Shown here piece by piece: positions 54,395-64,000 of a stretch of 64,000 nt of DNA. The notes beneath the pieces are model-generated. The model worked only from the letters and a program-made list of their open reading frames with translations. It had not been told where the DNA came from and made no database searches. Made by a program: the position numbers and the translations under genes. The stretch comes from Harmothoe impar (taxonomy: Eukaryota > Annelida > Polychaeta > Phyllodocida > Polynoidae). Position 1 is the stretch's first letter; the number at the start of each line of letters is the position of its first letter. Where the stretch lies: NCBI GenBank assembly GCA_947462335.1, contig OX381720.1, positions 42,639,152 through 42,703,151 of the forward strand. Reading direction: 5' to 3'.

Positions 54395-55038
54395 AAATTT
54401 AATATAGAAGGTGATAACTCAGAACGAACTTCCTCCATTGCCCCTCGACATTGAGAATGAATATGAAAGATAAAGTATTGCCAAAGATCATTGCATAAAC
54501 AAAATACACTGCTCAAAACCTATTGTTATACATGTACTATTATACCATACTAAGTATTACACATGGCCTATGTAAACGCTTAGTACATCTATATTATTAT
54601 CGAAATGAATTCCTTACAGCTTCCTATCGTATGAATTGATTGTATTATGAACTAGGACGAAAGCGCGACATATAGAAACAGTACGTCACATCACTATTAC
54701 CACTGTACCACGACTTGTATTATGTAAATAATTGGTAAGGTTAAAAGCTTCCAAAAGGTATAATCATATAAATAGAACGGAAGCGAGACATATAGTACCA
54801 GTACGTTACCATTGAAATATTATTAAATTACCACTGCATAACATGTATGTACAAAACACCGTATAAACCTAGAAAATGGGATTAAGAACCTAGTCATAGT
54901 CATAGCATAAGATAGATATATCAAAAATCATAAAATACAAAAAAATGTTCATACAAATACTTTTGAAGCGTGACATAACTCTTCCTCTACTACTTCGCGG
55001 CCTGCACGAGGGCGTGCAGGAGTTGTATTGGGGGGTGC
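54395..55038 (+). other. 3' noncoding tail of element B
   Basis: About 640 bases precede the 3' LTR. A direct repeat of about 60 bases, with core AAGCGNGACATATAGNANCAGTACGT, occurs at about 54654 and 54776. An 8-base-pair hairpin (CCTGCACG/CGTGCAGG with loop AGGG) lies at 55001-55020. The polypurine tract TTGGGGGGTGC (55028-55038) abuts the LTR. Confidence 0.65.
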
Positions 55039-55905
55039 TGTCACGCCACAAAACCCCTTATTATACCTTCATCAATTGTATTACGTCATATTACGCCATA
55101 TTACATCATAATTATGATTTATGATTATTAATATTCATATTTATTGTTATTTGTAATACGCACAATACTTTATGCATATTTTCAATCCATATGTCCATCA
55201 AAGTACACCTAGACGTCAGACATACCTATTACTCATAAAGCCAAGCATAACTGACCCCCATATATAACTAATCCATAGATCACAAGCAGACCCTTATCCC
55301 AGGGACAATAGGTAACTGTCAGCCCCTCCAGACGACAAGGCACTGACCGGTCACCTATACACAAACAAATGAACTATATGTTGACCCCAAGGATTAACTA
55401 TCAACGCATAAAACAATGCTATAAAGCTGGACACCCTTAATCAGTGTGGCACCGCCAAAGCCACTTGAGCCGGCTGGAGGCCACCTGGAGGCAGGCGACA
55501 AAGCCCCCACGTGTGCATGCTACCCATTATGTAATCCATTACCCATAATGCACTGGACCCAGGCTCCCCACCCGCGGTCCAGCGCACGCCACATGTTAAA
55601 GCCATGAATATATAATTATCCAATCAAATGTCAAATGTGTTTTATCCAATGAAAACCACTGTTACATCTACTTCCGGTCACATGGGCACCCCCTCCACCT
55701 GCCGGGCACCTGTACTTATACCCTGCTCAGATGGAGGAGGAAATCACTTATCATCTTGCAACCTTCAGTAACTTATATACTGAGCCCTAGTGACTGGCAC
55801 TCTGATATTAATATTATTATTAATAAAAGATACCAAGTACTCAAACTGACGTCTCATCTCTCATCCTTACGCCCTCATTGATGTGGAAGGGTTTCCCTAG
55901 CCACA
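55039..55905 (+). repeat. 3' LTR of element B (867 bp)
   Basis: It starts TGTCACGCC and ends CTAGCCACA. It carries AATAAA at 55822-55827 within 22 bases that are missing from the 5' LTR. Otherwise it differs from it at about six positions and a TA repeat length. Confidence 0.93.
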
Positions 55906-55997
55906 CTACTATCATGATAGAGCAGACATACATTGTATAGCTTCTGGACCACTTTTTTTGTACATGTACTAGTATCTGCATTGTGCAAATAATTACA

Positions 55998-55999
<2 letters not shown>

Positions 56000-56063
<64 letters not shown>

Positions 56064-56096
56064 TAGATAGATAGATATAGATATATAGATATAGAT

Positions 56097-56131
<35 letters not shown>

Positions 56132-56191
56132 TATATAGATATATAGATATATATAGATATAGATATAGATATAGATATAGATATAGATATA
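56000..56191. repeat. (TA)n/(GATA)n microsatellite
   Basis: TA dinucleotides grade into GA, GATA and ATAGAT tracts, then TA again. The minus-strand open frames rich in IYIYIY come from this array. Confidence 0.92.
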
Positions 56192-56800
56192 TTGGGTGCT
56201 ATAGAAATATAGACGTAGACATGTAGTACATGACTGTAGGCTATGTGTAGCATGCCGTTTATTATTACATGCATATTCCTTTGTATATTTGCATAATGGC
56301 TGTTTACCCCCAGCCTCTGCAACTGTGAATTTAACTATTTTGATTGTTCTAGTACAGTTATATATATGACGTATGAGGGCTACACTTGCCTGCCACCGGC
56401 GAGTAAAGCATTCACAGTTTGTGTCACGCCTTATGTCCATTTCGTCTACTTAGACCTCCCGCGCGCTCATTAAGCCTGTTAAGACTCTGGTTGTTATACT
56501 CCCAACCATACAGGCATTGTACAAACTACCGCTAACCCTACCCCACATTTCTCACCGAGATGTTCATTCCCCTGCTGCTATGTTGGGGGTCTGGATGGGG
56601 GCGGGGGGGGGGGGTCCCCATTCCCCCTGCGATTTTAGGAAATGGCGATGTCGCCCTGACGATTATAACTGTTCTCCAATGCAGCGCCTAATCCTCATGT
56701 CGCATGTTACTAAGCCCAAAAACGCCCATGTCGCCGTGTCAAATTTAGTGGCCACAGAGGGTCACGGTCTCTTTTCCTCAACCGTCTCTGGGGTGGGAGC
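56192..56800. other. Noncoding spacer
   Basis: No gene is seen. Contains a poly-G run near 56602. Confidence 0.45.
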
Positions 56801-57850
56801 CGGGGGGTGCGCGTGCAGTTCCAGAATTTTGAAAACAAAGTGGGTTTTTTTTTTTATGGGGGGGGGGGGGGCGTAATATCTGATTCCCTCTGCTCCCTGC
56901 CTTCCCGGCTTCCTAATTCTTACCTGCCGTTCGATACCGAGGTTGCATGTTCCTTAGTAGGGAGACACCCCCTATTCAACCAGCTACACGCCTATCTGCT
57001 TCCCACACTGCCTCCCTCCCACACTGTCCCCTCACTGTGTGCCTCCCTGTGTGCCTACCTCCCTGCCCCCTCCCTTCCTGTCTGCCTCCCACATTGCCTC
57101 CCTCCTTGCCTGCCTCCTGGACTGGCTCCCTCCCCAACTGCTTCCTTCCCTGCCTCCAAGGCTGCCTCTCTCTGTCTGCCTATCTCCCTGTCTGCCTCCC
57201 TCCATGTCTACCTCCCATATTGCCTCCCTCCTTATCTACCTCCCTATCTGCCTTCCACACTGCCTCCCTCACTGCCTCCCTTGCTGCCTCCCTCGCTGTC
57301 TGTCTCCCTCCCTATCTGCCTTCCACACTGCCTCCCGCGCTGCCTCCCTCACTGCCTCCCTTGCTGCCTCCCTCCCTGTCTGCCTCCCTCCCTGTCTGCC
57401 TCCCACATTGCCTCCCACCCTGTCTGCCTCCCTCACTACCTGCCTCCCAAACTGCCTCCCACACTGCCTCCATCCCTGGCTGCCTCCCACATTGCCGTCC
57501 ACCCTGTCTGCCTCCGTCAGTGTCTGCCTCCTTCCATGTCTGCCTCCCTTGCGGCCTCCCACACTGTCTGCCTCCCACACTGCCGCCCTCCCTGTCTGTC
57601 TCCCACATTGCCTCCCATCCTGTCTGCCGGGGGGTGCGCGTGCAGTTCCAGAATTTTGAAAACAAAGTGGTTTGTTTTTTTTGGGGGGGGGGGGGCGTAA
57701 TATCTGATTCCCTCTGCTCCCTGCCTTCCTGGCTTCCTAATTCTTACCTGCCGCTCTATACCGAGGTTGCATGTTCCTTAGTAGGGAGACACCCCCTATT
57801 CAACCAGCTATACACGCCTATCTGCAAACGCCTATCTGCCTCCCTGTGTG
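56801..57850. repeat. Two copies of an 827-bp duplicated unit
   Basis: CGGGGGGTGCGCGTGCAGTT begins at 56801 and again at 57628. About 220 bases after each start are nearly identical: a GTAATATCTGATTCCC segment, TTCTTACCTGCCG, and a GGGAGACACCCCCTATTCA block. Each unique head is followed by a pyrimidine-rich minisatellite. This is an unequal duplication of head plus satellite. Confidence 0.85.
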
Positions 57851-58575
57851 CCTACCTCCCTGCCCCCTCCCTTCCTGTCTGCCTCCATGTCTGCCTACCT
57901 CCCTGCCCCCTCCCTTCCTGTCTGCCTCCATGTCTGCCTCCCTCGCTGCCTCCCACACTGTCTGCCTCCAACACTGCCGCCCTCCCTGTCTGTCTCCCAC
58001 ATTGCCTCCCATCCTGTCTGCCTCCTTTACTACCTGCCTCACACCCCTTCTGTCTGCCTTACTCTCTTGTTGCCTCCCTCCCTGTCTGTCTCCCTCACTG
58101 CCTCCCACCCTGTCTGCATCCCTCACTACCTGCCTCCCAAACTGCCTCCCACCTTCTCTGTCTGCCTCACTCCTTTGTTGCCTCCCTCACTGCCTGTCTC
58201 CCACCCTCCCTACCTCCCTCACTGTCTCCCTCACTGCCTGCCTCCAACATAGCCTCCTACCCTGCCTGCCTCCCTCATGACCTGCCTCCCAAACTGCCCC
58301 CTCCCTTTCTGTCTGCATCACTCACTTGTTGCCGCCCTCACTGTCTGCCTCTCCCACTGCCTCCCACCCTGTCTGCCTCCCTAACTACCTCATACCTGTC
58401 TCCCGCACTGCCTGCCTCCCGCTCTGCCTGCCTCACTCCCTTGTTGTCTTCCTCACTGTCTGCCTCCCACACTGTCTCCCACCCTGTCTGCCTCCCTCAC
58501 CGCCTCCCACACTGCCTGCCTCTCACCCTGTCTGCCTCGAATCCTCCCCTTTATCCATCCCCTCACTACCTGTCC
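56990..58575. repeat. Pyrimidine-rich minisatellite (TGYCTCCC type)
   Basis: Variants of CTGCCTCCCTCCCTGTCTGC repeat on the plus strand with an irregular 8/12-base periodicity, interrupted at 57628-57840 by the second unique head. Open frames of 100-546 codons in all registers are low-complexity (ASLPPCLPPS or GGRQGGRQ) and not genes. Confidence 0.9.
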
Positions 58576-59173
58576 CTCAGTCCTTAATTCCCGCAGCTCC
58601 GGGGTGGCTGAGTGTGCGTGTGTCCCTGTGGGTGAGGTGGTGTGTAGCCAGGTATACGGTAAGCCAGGTAAGGTGTGCGTCCAATCCCACAGCTCTCAGC
58701 GTCACCTGCCCCCGCGGCCGCCAGGAGGCGACGCAGTAGCTGACGTGGGCAGCTGGCGTGTGGGGGTCGTGCAGTAGTCAGGTATCTGCTTCTCCAGTAC
58801 CTGGGGCCACCAGTACTAACTACCCACCCACCACAGCGTGTAGGACGCGGGAGAACCTACCTGTACCCAGGCATATATACATATATGTATCAAGGTTGGC
58901 TTTGTGTGAGATACACACCTCTATAGGGTCTATATGGACCTTAGATATATCCTGGGACTGGTGGTATAGGCTGCTACACCTATGGGATTAGCCATGCCAG
59001 TCTTAATATAACCCATGCATCCCCACAGGAGGAATCTATAAAAGGACTCACCAAGAGGAGGTAAAATAACAGGTGAGCCCTACAAACATACTGGAATAGC
59101 AAATATCCCTATAATATTATTAATCAATTAATTAATCAAGGTGTTTTATACCATGGAGTATTAGTACCACTGA

Positions 59174-59572
59174 GCTGGCCTGGCACAGGGAGGAGATGCT
59201 AACACTGGATCTACATCCAGCACACGTCTGACCCCTTTGGCAGTGTCCTTGTTTAGTTATGCTGCTGAAGGCCTACCTTATAGCTACATGTCGTCTAATA
59301 CCACTCAGCTCTATCCTATAAATGCTACATATATCAGAGGTGTCATATTATCCTGCAGTAGCCAAGATCTGCTGCTGCTTGGGGTTGGTCCTAATGATTC
59401 TTACTGGAGCATGGCAGATGGTGGAGTTATATTTGGTATTTCCGACCTTAAGAATCCCTTAAGACGTACGTTTTTGTTCAGGGTCAGACGTGGGCACTGG
59501 GCCGTGACGGATAAACACGTCATGAGTCCAGGTATAAATGCTAATACATGCCCGCTTTCTATATATGCCTAA
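59174..59572 (+). other. Unclassified open frame, possible exon
   Basis: An open frame of about 130 codons contains mixed-composition sequence (NTTQLYPINATYIRGVIL, LLLGVGPNDSYWSMADGG) and not simple repeats. A possible acceptor (GGCACAG at 59188) and donor (CCAG/GTATAA at 59530) bracket most of it. I recognise no domain and see no neighbouring exon. It may be chance, or an exon of a gene running beyond the window. Confidence 0.25.
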
Positions 59573-60127
59573 CCCTTGCACCCGTCATCTTTTCAGACGT
59601 GGAAGATGGACTGGTTCTGAGAATAATGTGCTGATGATAAAGATGCTGTCATTGTGATAATTCCACAGTCAAACCGAATTGAATACGGGGCACAAAGAAA
59701 AAACGGGTTACCTGCTTATAAATTCACATGGTATTCAGGCTCTTGACATGCTATTCATCATTACCAATCCTGTATATATCAACGGACATGTACTACAGAC
59801 AGTCCCTATAATATCTATAGCTTTACTAGATCTATCTTATAAATAGATCAGAGATGGTTGAACGTTCATACTTAGAGGCCTATATATTTTTACCCATTTT
59901 GATCAATTTTTGGGTCCTCGGAGAGGCTGGCTAGTACTTTCATGTTTTAAAAACATTTTTTTTAAAAACTTTAAAAAATCCGACCTACCGACCCTACATT
60001 TTCTTCCCATGTTACCTGAAACGAACCTTCTTTTTTGCCTTAAGACCGATCTTACCATCTCCTTTTACAGTGATTTAATTAGTGGCTGTAACACTGCATG
60101 GTCCATACCTTATTCTCCAGCTTCACA

Positions 60128-60208
60128 GGGAGTGTTCATTCTTTAACAGCAGTGGAGGGCATGGTCGATCCCCCCCCCCTCGACATGTTGTTAAAAATGA
60201 TCACTCCC
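60128..60208. mobile_element. Very short MITE of the GGGAGTG family
   Basis: GGGAGTGTTCATTCTTTAAC at the left and GTTAAAAATGATCACTCCC at the right are near-perfect inverted repeats. Only about 40 bases, including an eight-C run, lie between them. The ends match those of 6843-7164. No clear target duplication. Confidence 0.6.
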
Positions 60209-60340
60209 TATAAGGCATCTGTTCTGGAGGCTATACTGTTGGATGCTGCGGACAGGGCAGATGGCGATGACACCAACCTTTAAGTCACCCTTTAGACGCG
60301 CCCTTTAAGCCCAATAAGCCCCCCACAGACATGCACGCAC

Positions 60341-60801
60341 GGGATAGCTCTCCCACGTGAGAGGACAGACGTTCAGAGCGTTATCTTAATAAGACTATTA
60401 AGACAGTCTTAATAGTCTTAATCTTAGTCTGAAGTAGCCACCTTACCTTCTACATAATCCGACAGATGGAGCCACCCTTACTTCAAGTGCCACTATTTGT
60501 TAATATCATGGGGGGCTCTGCCCCCCAACCCCCGTTTTTATTTTATTTTCTTCCTTCTTTATTGATGGTGAGTACTATTAAGCCTTTAAGACTAAGACTT
60601 ATTAAGACTTGATTAAGACCCGAGCCTGAAACAGTCACAGGACGATCCTAGTACACAAGTATAACTACAGGTGGCGCCCTAGCCCTGACAAGCCCTAGCC
60701 CTGACAAGCCCTGCCCATACTTAAGACACTGAATTAAGACTTTAAGATGTCTTATTAAGATAACGCTCTGAACGTCTGTCCTCTCACTTGGGAGAGCTAT
60801 C
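60341..60801. mobile_element. Inverted-repeat element with ~54-bp ends
   Basis: The left end GGGATAGCTCTCCCACGTGA continues to TCTTAATAAGAC at about 60394. The right end (60747-60801) is its near-perfect reverse complement. The interior repeats TTAAGACT and TCTTAATAG palindromes. A 14-base direct repeat CCACAGACATGCAC flanks it at 60323-60336 and 60811-60824. No coding frame. Confidence 0.7.
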
Positions 60802-60824
60802 CAGTTTTTGCCACAGACATGCAC

Positions 60825-63679
60825 ATATCCCATGTCAGTTAGATACATACAGTATACCCTTACGGTTTACGAGCACGATTAAAACCAGGGAAGAGGAAGT
60901 AATACAGGGCCCTGTATACATGTAACCCCAGGGGCATTTAGTATTGTCTGATAAGACAAAGAATGGTTTCTTTTAAATTATCCTTCACATCTTTAGACTG
61001 AGAAGGAATACAGATATCTAGCCATTCTGGCGATAAACCCAAGGCTTGGAATGATTTAAAAAAAAAATTATCCTTTAAAAAATCAAATTGGTTTTCAATA
61101 TAAATTGAACAGCCAAACAGAGCACGCGTCGTAGCTCGGAGTATCCTTTTCGCGTGGCTCAGCTGGCTGGTCAAGACTCACATATTGAGAGAATGTGCAA
61201 GATAACAAGAAAGTCATTGTCATTGACCGAGTCGTTATAATAAGCACAGCCATTTCCCATGGGGACTACTTTTTAAGCTGGCATATCAGATGGCAGTCTA
61301 CGCATTATGAGCAACATTCCGAAAAAAGAGCCTTAGTTTAATCAAGTTTTTAACTGTGTTAGATCCTGAAAGAAACATCATCGTAAAGGTGTCAGCCGTA
61401 TAGCCCCACTAGCAATTAATCAAAGCTTAAATAAGTCGCATAATTATATCCCCTGAGACCAGCACTGCTACGTCTACAGCAACCGGCACACGCTGTGAAT
61501 ATGTACCAGGGATATATGGCTTCTGAGAAATCTGACCTTGATTAAAGCAGATAGATGACTTCTTAAAGTAGGGCCTTGTGTATCCGAAGACAATTGATGA
61601 CGCACAGGATTGAATCGGATCTAATTCATACCCATCCTTCTAGGACCTTATTAAAAAAAATATAGGAAGTAAATCTCCAGGTGTACGTTGACCAGCGAAC
61701 ATCTTTATTCAATGTTATTTATTCAGTTCTCTACCTGGACAGATCTCTATGTAAAGAGGGAGGGTACCTATAGGTCTCCCCCATGTATTAGGTTGCCCCA
61801 CATGGCTGGCCTGTTAACCCACTTGTGGCAGGTTTTTTACCCCATCTCCCCTCACCTGTCTCTAGACAAACACAACTACACTGCCAGCTTACCAGCTCAG
61901 TTATCCCTCTGCAGCAGAACGTGTTCTTTAATATTAATGTAGTTTCTATAATTTAACATACCCTGCTACTCTACAAGGGAAAAACATGCTCACATAAAAT
62001 ATGAAAAGTTGTTGTTTTTCACTTTTATATAAAAAAAAGGGCCATTTGTTTGAGTAGTTCTTTTTGTCAATAGGGTCAATAGTCATGCAAGCAGAAAGGA
62101 TTATCCACAGGGAAGCAGGGGCTCACCCTTTGCGCTTGGCTGCTCACATATATGCATAGATTTATAAGGACTAATGGTCGCAATATAGCCCATTGTCCAT
62201 ACAAACACAGGCTCACAGAATGTCTTTCCTCGCATATAGTCTACTCTGTATTTCTTAGTATCACCAGATAGATATCTACCGTTAGGGGAGTTCACAAAGA
62301 TAATTTACCACTGACTTACCACTAACAATTCAGCCCCCTCCCTGCGAGAGGAGCCGAATGCCCCCCTCCCCTCCCCCATTACCCCACTAGTATTTTTCGA
62401 ATCTGACCCCTAGATTATCTATAGTACTGCTATAGTAATGGTAATGCAATGCCTTTTCATTAGAAAGCTGTGAATATTTTTTATTCCCCTCCCTCTAAGA
62501 GGGGTCTAACTATTTTTGGTCCACCTCGGGGGGTCCAAAGAACAATCAATTTACCAATTCCCCAACCTGCGTTAAATAAATGAACACTCCCTACAGGTGG
62601 TAAATATAGACAAACTACCACACAATCACAGCGGTATGTGCACATTCTGCACATAACCCTATAAATGACAGGTGCATCATATACTAATTACATGACGCTC
62701 TCTGCCGTCACATTTCAGTCTAGGCCATGATGATAGCCTACATTTTTATTCAATTATGAACTCTCTATCATTGAGTCAGGACATGTCTAATGGCCCCACA
62801 TCATAGTACATCATACCTGTGCCTCACCCCCGCCCTATACCTGCAGCATACCACGTGTTAGATACATTACAGGTACTACTCCACACCATGGAGCACCAAT
62901 TAGCAAGTCTAATTACTTTTTATTTTATACTTGTGTTAAAATAGCCTGGCACATAGTCAGATAACAGGTAACAGCACAGAGTAAAGGTTGAGAGTCGGTG
63001 GGACTCTCGAGTCATGTCGCCAAAACGTTTCTTTTTAGCGGAGTCAAGCTGACTCTGCCTGACCCCTTTTTAACTTTTTAAGGAGAGTCAGACAAGGCTG
63101 ACTCGAGAATGGCTTTGATTGGCAATTGAAAGAGAGTCGGCCTACCGTTCGTCCAGGCTAGTACTCAGCCAATGCCTGACTCTGGTGCTAATTAATGCCT
63201 AGCTCTCTGGCCAAATGAGGCAACTAATTTGGGCTATAACTATAAGTTCGATACATAACGGCAAGAAAACACCTCAATATAAAGGAAAAGCTAATTTTCT
63301 TGTCTTCAGGGCTTTCCCAGTGCACAGTTTATTTCCAACATAACTTTACTTGCCCAATTTCTAATCTAACCCAACATATAAATCGATGATGATATAACTC
63401 TTTATCTATGTTTAGTGGCCATAGTATACGGAGGTGGTGTTATTGCTTGCTCCTGAGGTCATGTACAGGTGAAGACTACTATAAAAAGCAATGGCACTTT
63501 GTCAAATGGTATTTCCTACTGTATATCTGCGATTGGTCATGACTTAGATATTGTATATGTATCTCGTACATGTTCACACATCCAGAACCATACCAGCAAT
63601 AAAGTTGGTCGGTTGTGTCTGCCCAAGGCTTGCACAACCTGGCTCTAATTTACTGGGTAAAGGCATACGTGTGTAGGGC
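60825..63679. other. Noncoding; no gene recognised
   Basis: A C-rich interval at 62330-62592 ends in AAATGAACACTCCC, the right-end signature of the GGGAGTG MITE family, but no matching left end was found. An inverted pair (GAGTCAAGCTGACTC with GAGAGTCAGACAAGGCTGACTC) lies near 63050-63105. Confidence 0.45.
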
Positions 63680-63680
63680 A

Positions 63681-64000
63681 GGGGTAGACAGTAACTTTTT
63701 CAGCTGTAGGCCACCCGGGCCCGTAGCTCTAAAAAATTACGGGCCCGGACCAAGATCTGTGGGCCAATGGTCAAAATTATGCGTTCTTTAAGAGAAAAAA
63801 TAAGTATATTTCTGATTGGTCTATGAAAGACTTATTCAATCAGATTAATTCGGACACATTTCCCTCTTTCCAACGGTATATTGCATGACTATATTTGTCA
63901 GGCAAACTTTCTGTAAATAGTTATATGTATGCCTTAGTACTAACTAAAAATGTTGATAATCAAGACACGATTCCCCTATTAAAGTCGTTACCATGGTAAC
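63681..64000. mobile_element. Possible hAT element end, cut by the window
   Basis: CAGGGGTAGACAGTAACTTT is a typical hAT terminal sequence. A 10-base-pair hairpin (CGGGCCCGTA/TACGGGCCCG) lies just inside at about 63717-63748, which is common in subterminal regions. The other end is outside the window, so neither the length nor the 8-base duplication can be checked. Confidence 0.4.

Larger units (their letters stand above)
43737..55905 (+). mobile_element. Element B: envelope-bearing Ty3/gypsy (errantivirus-like) element, 12.2 kb
   Basis: LTRs at 43737-44579 and 55039-55905 are flanked by the 4-base duplication CTAC (43733-43736 and 55906-55909). The order is LTR, gag, pol (protease, RT, RNase H, integrase), an envelope-like frame, noncoding tail, LTR. 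This is the layout of insect errantiviruses and other env-carrying gypsy elements. The two LTRs differ at about six bases and two indels, so the insertion is fairly young but not recent. Gag is broken in two places; pol and envelope frames are open. Confidence 0.95.

Noticed and set aside
55841..56440. 199-codon minus-strand frame
   Set aside because: Mostly TA/GATA microsatellite with unrelated flanks.
56807..58740. Long frames up to 546 codons rich in Leu, Pro, Ser, Cys (plus) or Gly, Arg, Gln (minus)
   Set aside because: Low-complexity products of the pyrimidine minisatellite in all registers.
59030..59075. TATA box (CTATAAAAGG) with donor-like ACAG/GTGAGC as a gene start
   Set aside because: The distance from TATA to donor is only about 30 bases, leaving no room for a first exon.
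1..64000. CRISPR array, bacterial operons or rRNA
   Set aside because: No direct-repeat/spacer pattern, no ribosome-binding-site-led gene clusters and no rRNA sequence were seen; the DNA is clearly eukaryotic.

Overview
This is a stretch of an animal (metazoan) nuclear genome, most probably from a marine invertebrate. The reasons are one interrupted gene with GT-AG introns, intron-free eukaryotic tRNA genes with internal A and B boxes, LTR retrotransposons of the Ty3/gypsy type, many short inverted-repeat transposons, and abundant micro- and minisatellites. I cannot fix the phylum from this window alone.

The only confidently recognised host protein gene is a high-affinity choline transporter (SLC5A7/CHT type). 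It has eight coding exons on the plus strand between 25997 and 33173, joining in frame to a predicted 592-residue protein. A promoter lies close upstream (TATA near 25802), with a possible distal noncoding first exon near 18.1-18.2 kb, and a polyadenylation signal near 34.0 kb. Three tRNA genes are present: Val(UAC) at 3856-3927 minus, Thr(AGU) at 14729-14800 minus, and Asn(GUU) at 6595-6781 plus. The Asn gene is split by a 113-bp palindromic insert at the canonical tRNA intron position.

Most of the rest is mobile DNA. Element A (7874-13079, minus) is a young gypsy-type LTR retrotransposon. Its 164-bp LTRs look identical, it has a 4-bp target duplication, a tRNA-Leu-like primer site and a 1313-codon gag-pol frame, and it sits inside a roughly 450-bp hAT-like element with perfect 19-bp ends and an 8-bp target duplication. 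Element B (43737-55905, plus) is a 12.2-kb envelope-bearing gypsy/errantivirus-like element. It has gag (broken), an intact protease-RT-RNase H-integrase frame reached through a textbook -1 frameshift signal, and an 869-residue envelope-like frame with signal peptide, furin-type site and membrane anchors. LINE reverse-transcriptase fossils occur at 13.27-13.51 kb and inside the second intron of the transporter gene.

The spaces between are filled by short inverted-repeat and foldback elements of several families, a compound satellite block with four different repeat periods (39.65-41.95 kb), a pyrimidine-rich minisatellite with an 827-bp duplication (56.8-58.6 kb), and AT or GATA microsatellites.

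All coordinates were read by eye. Family assignments for the short elements rest on terminal repeats and target duplications, not on database searches.
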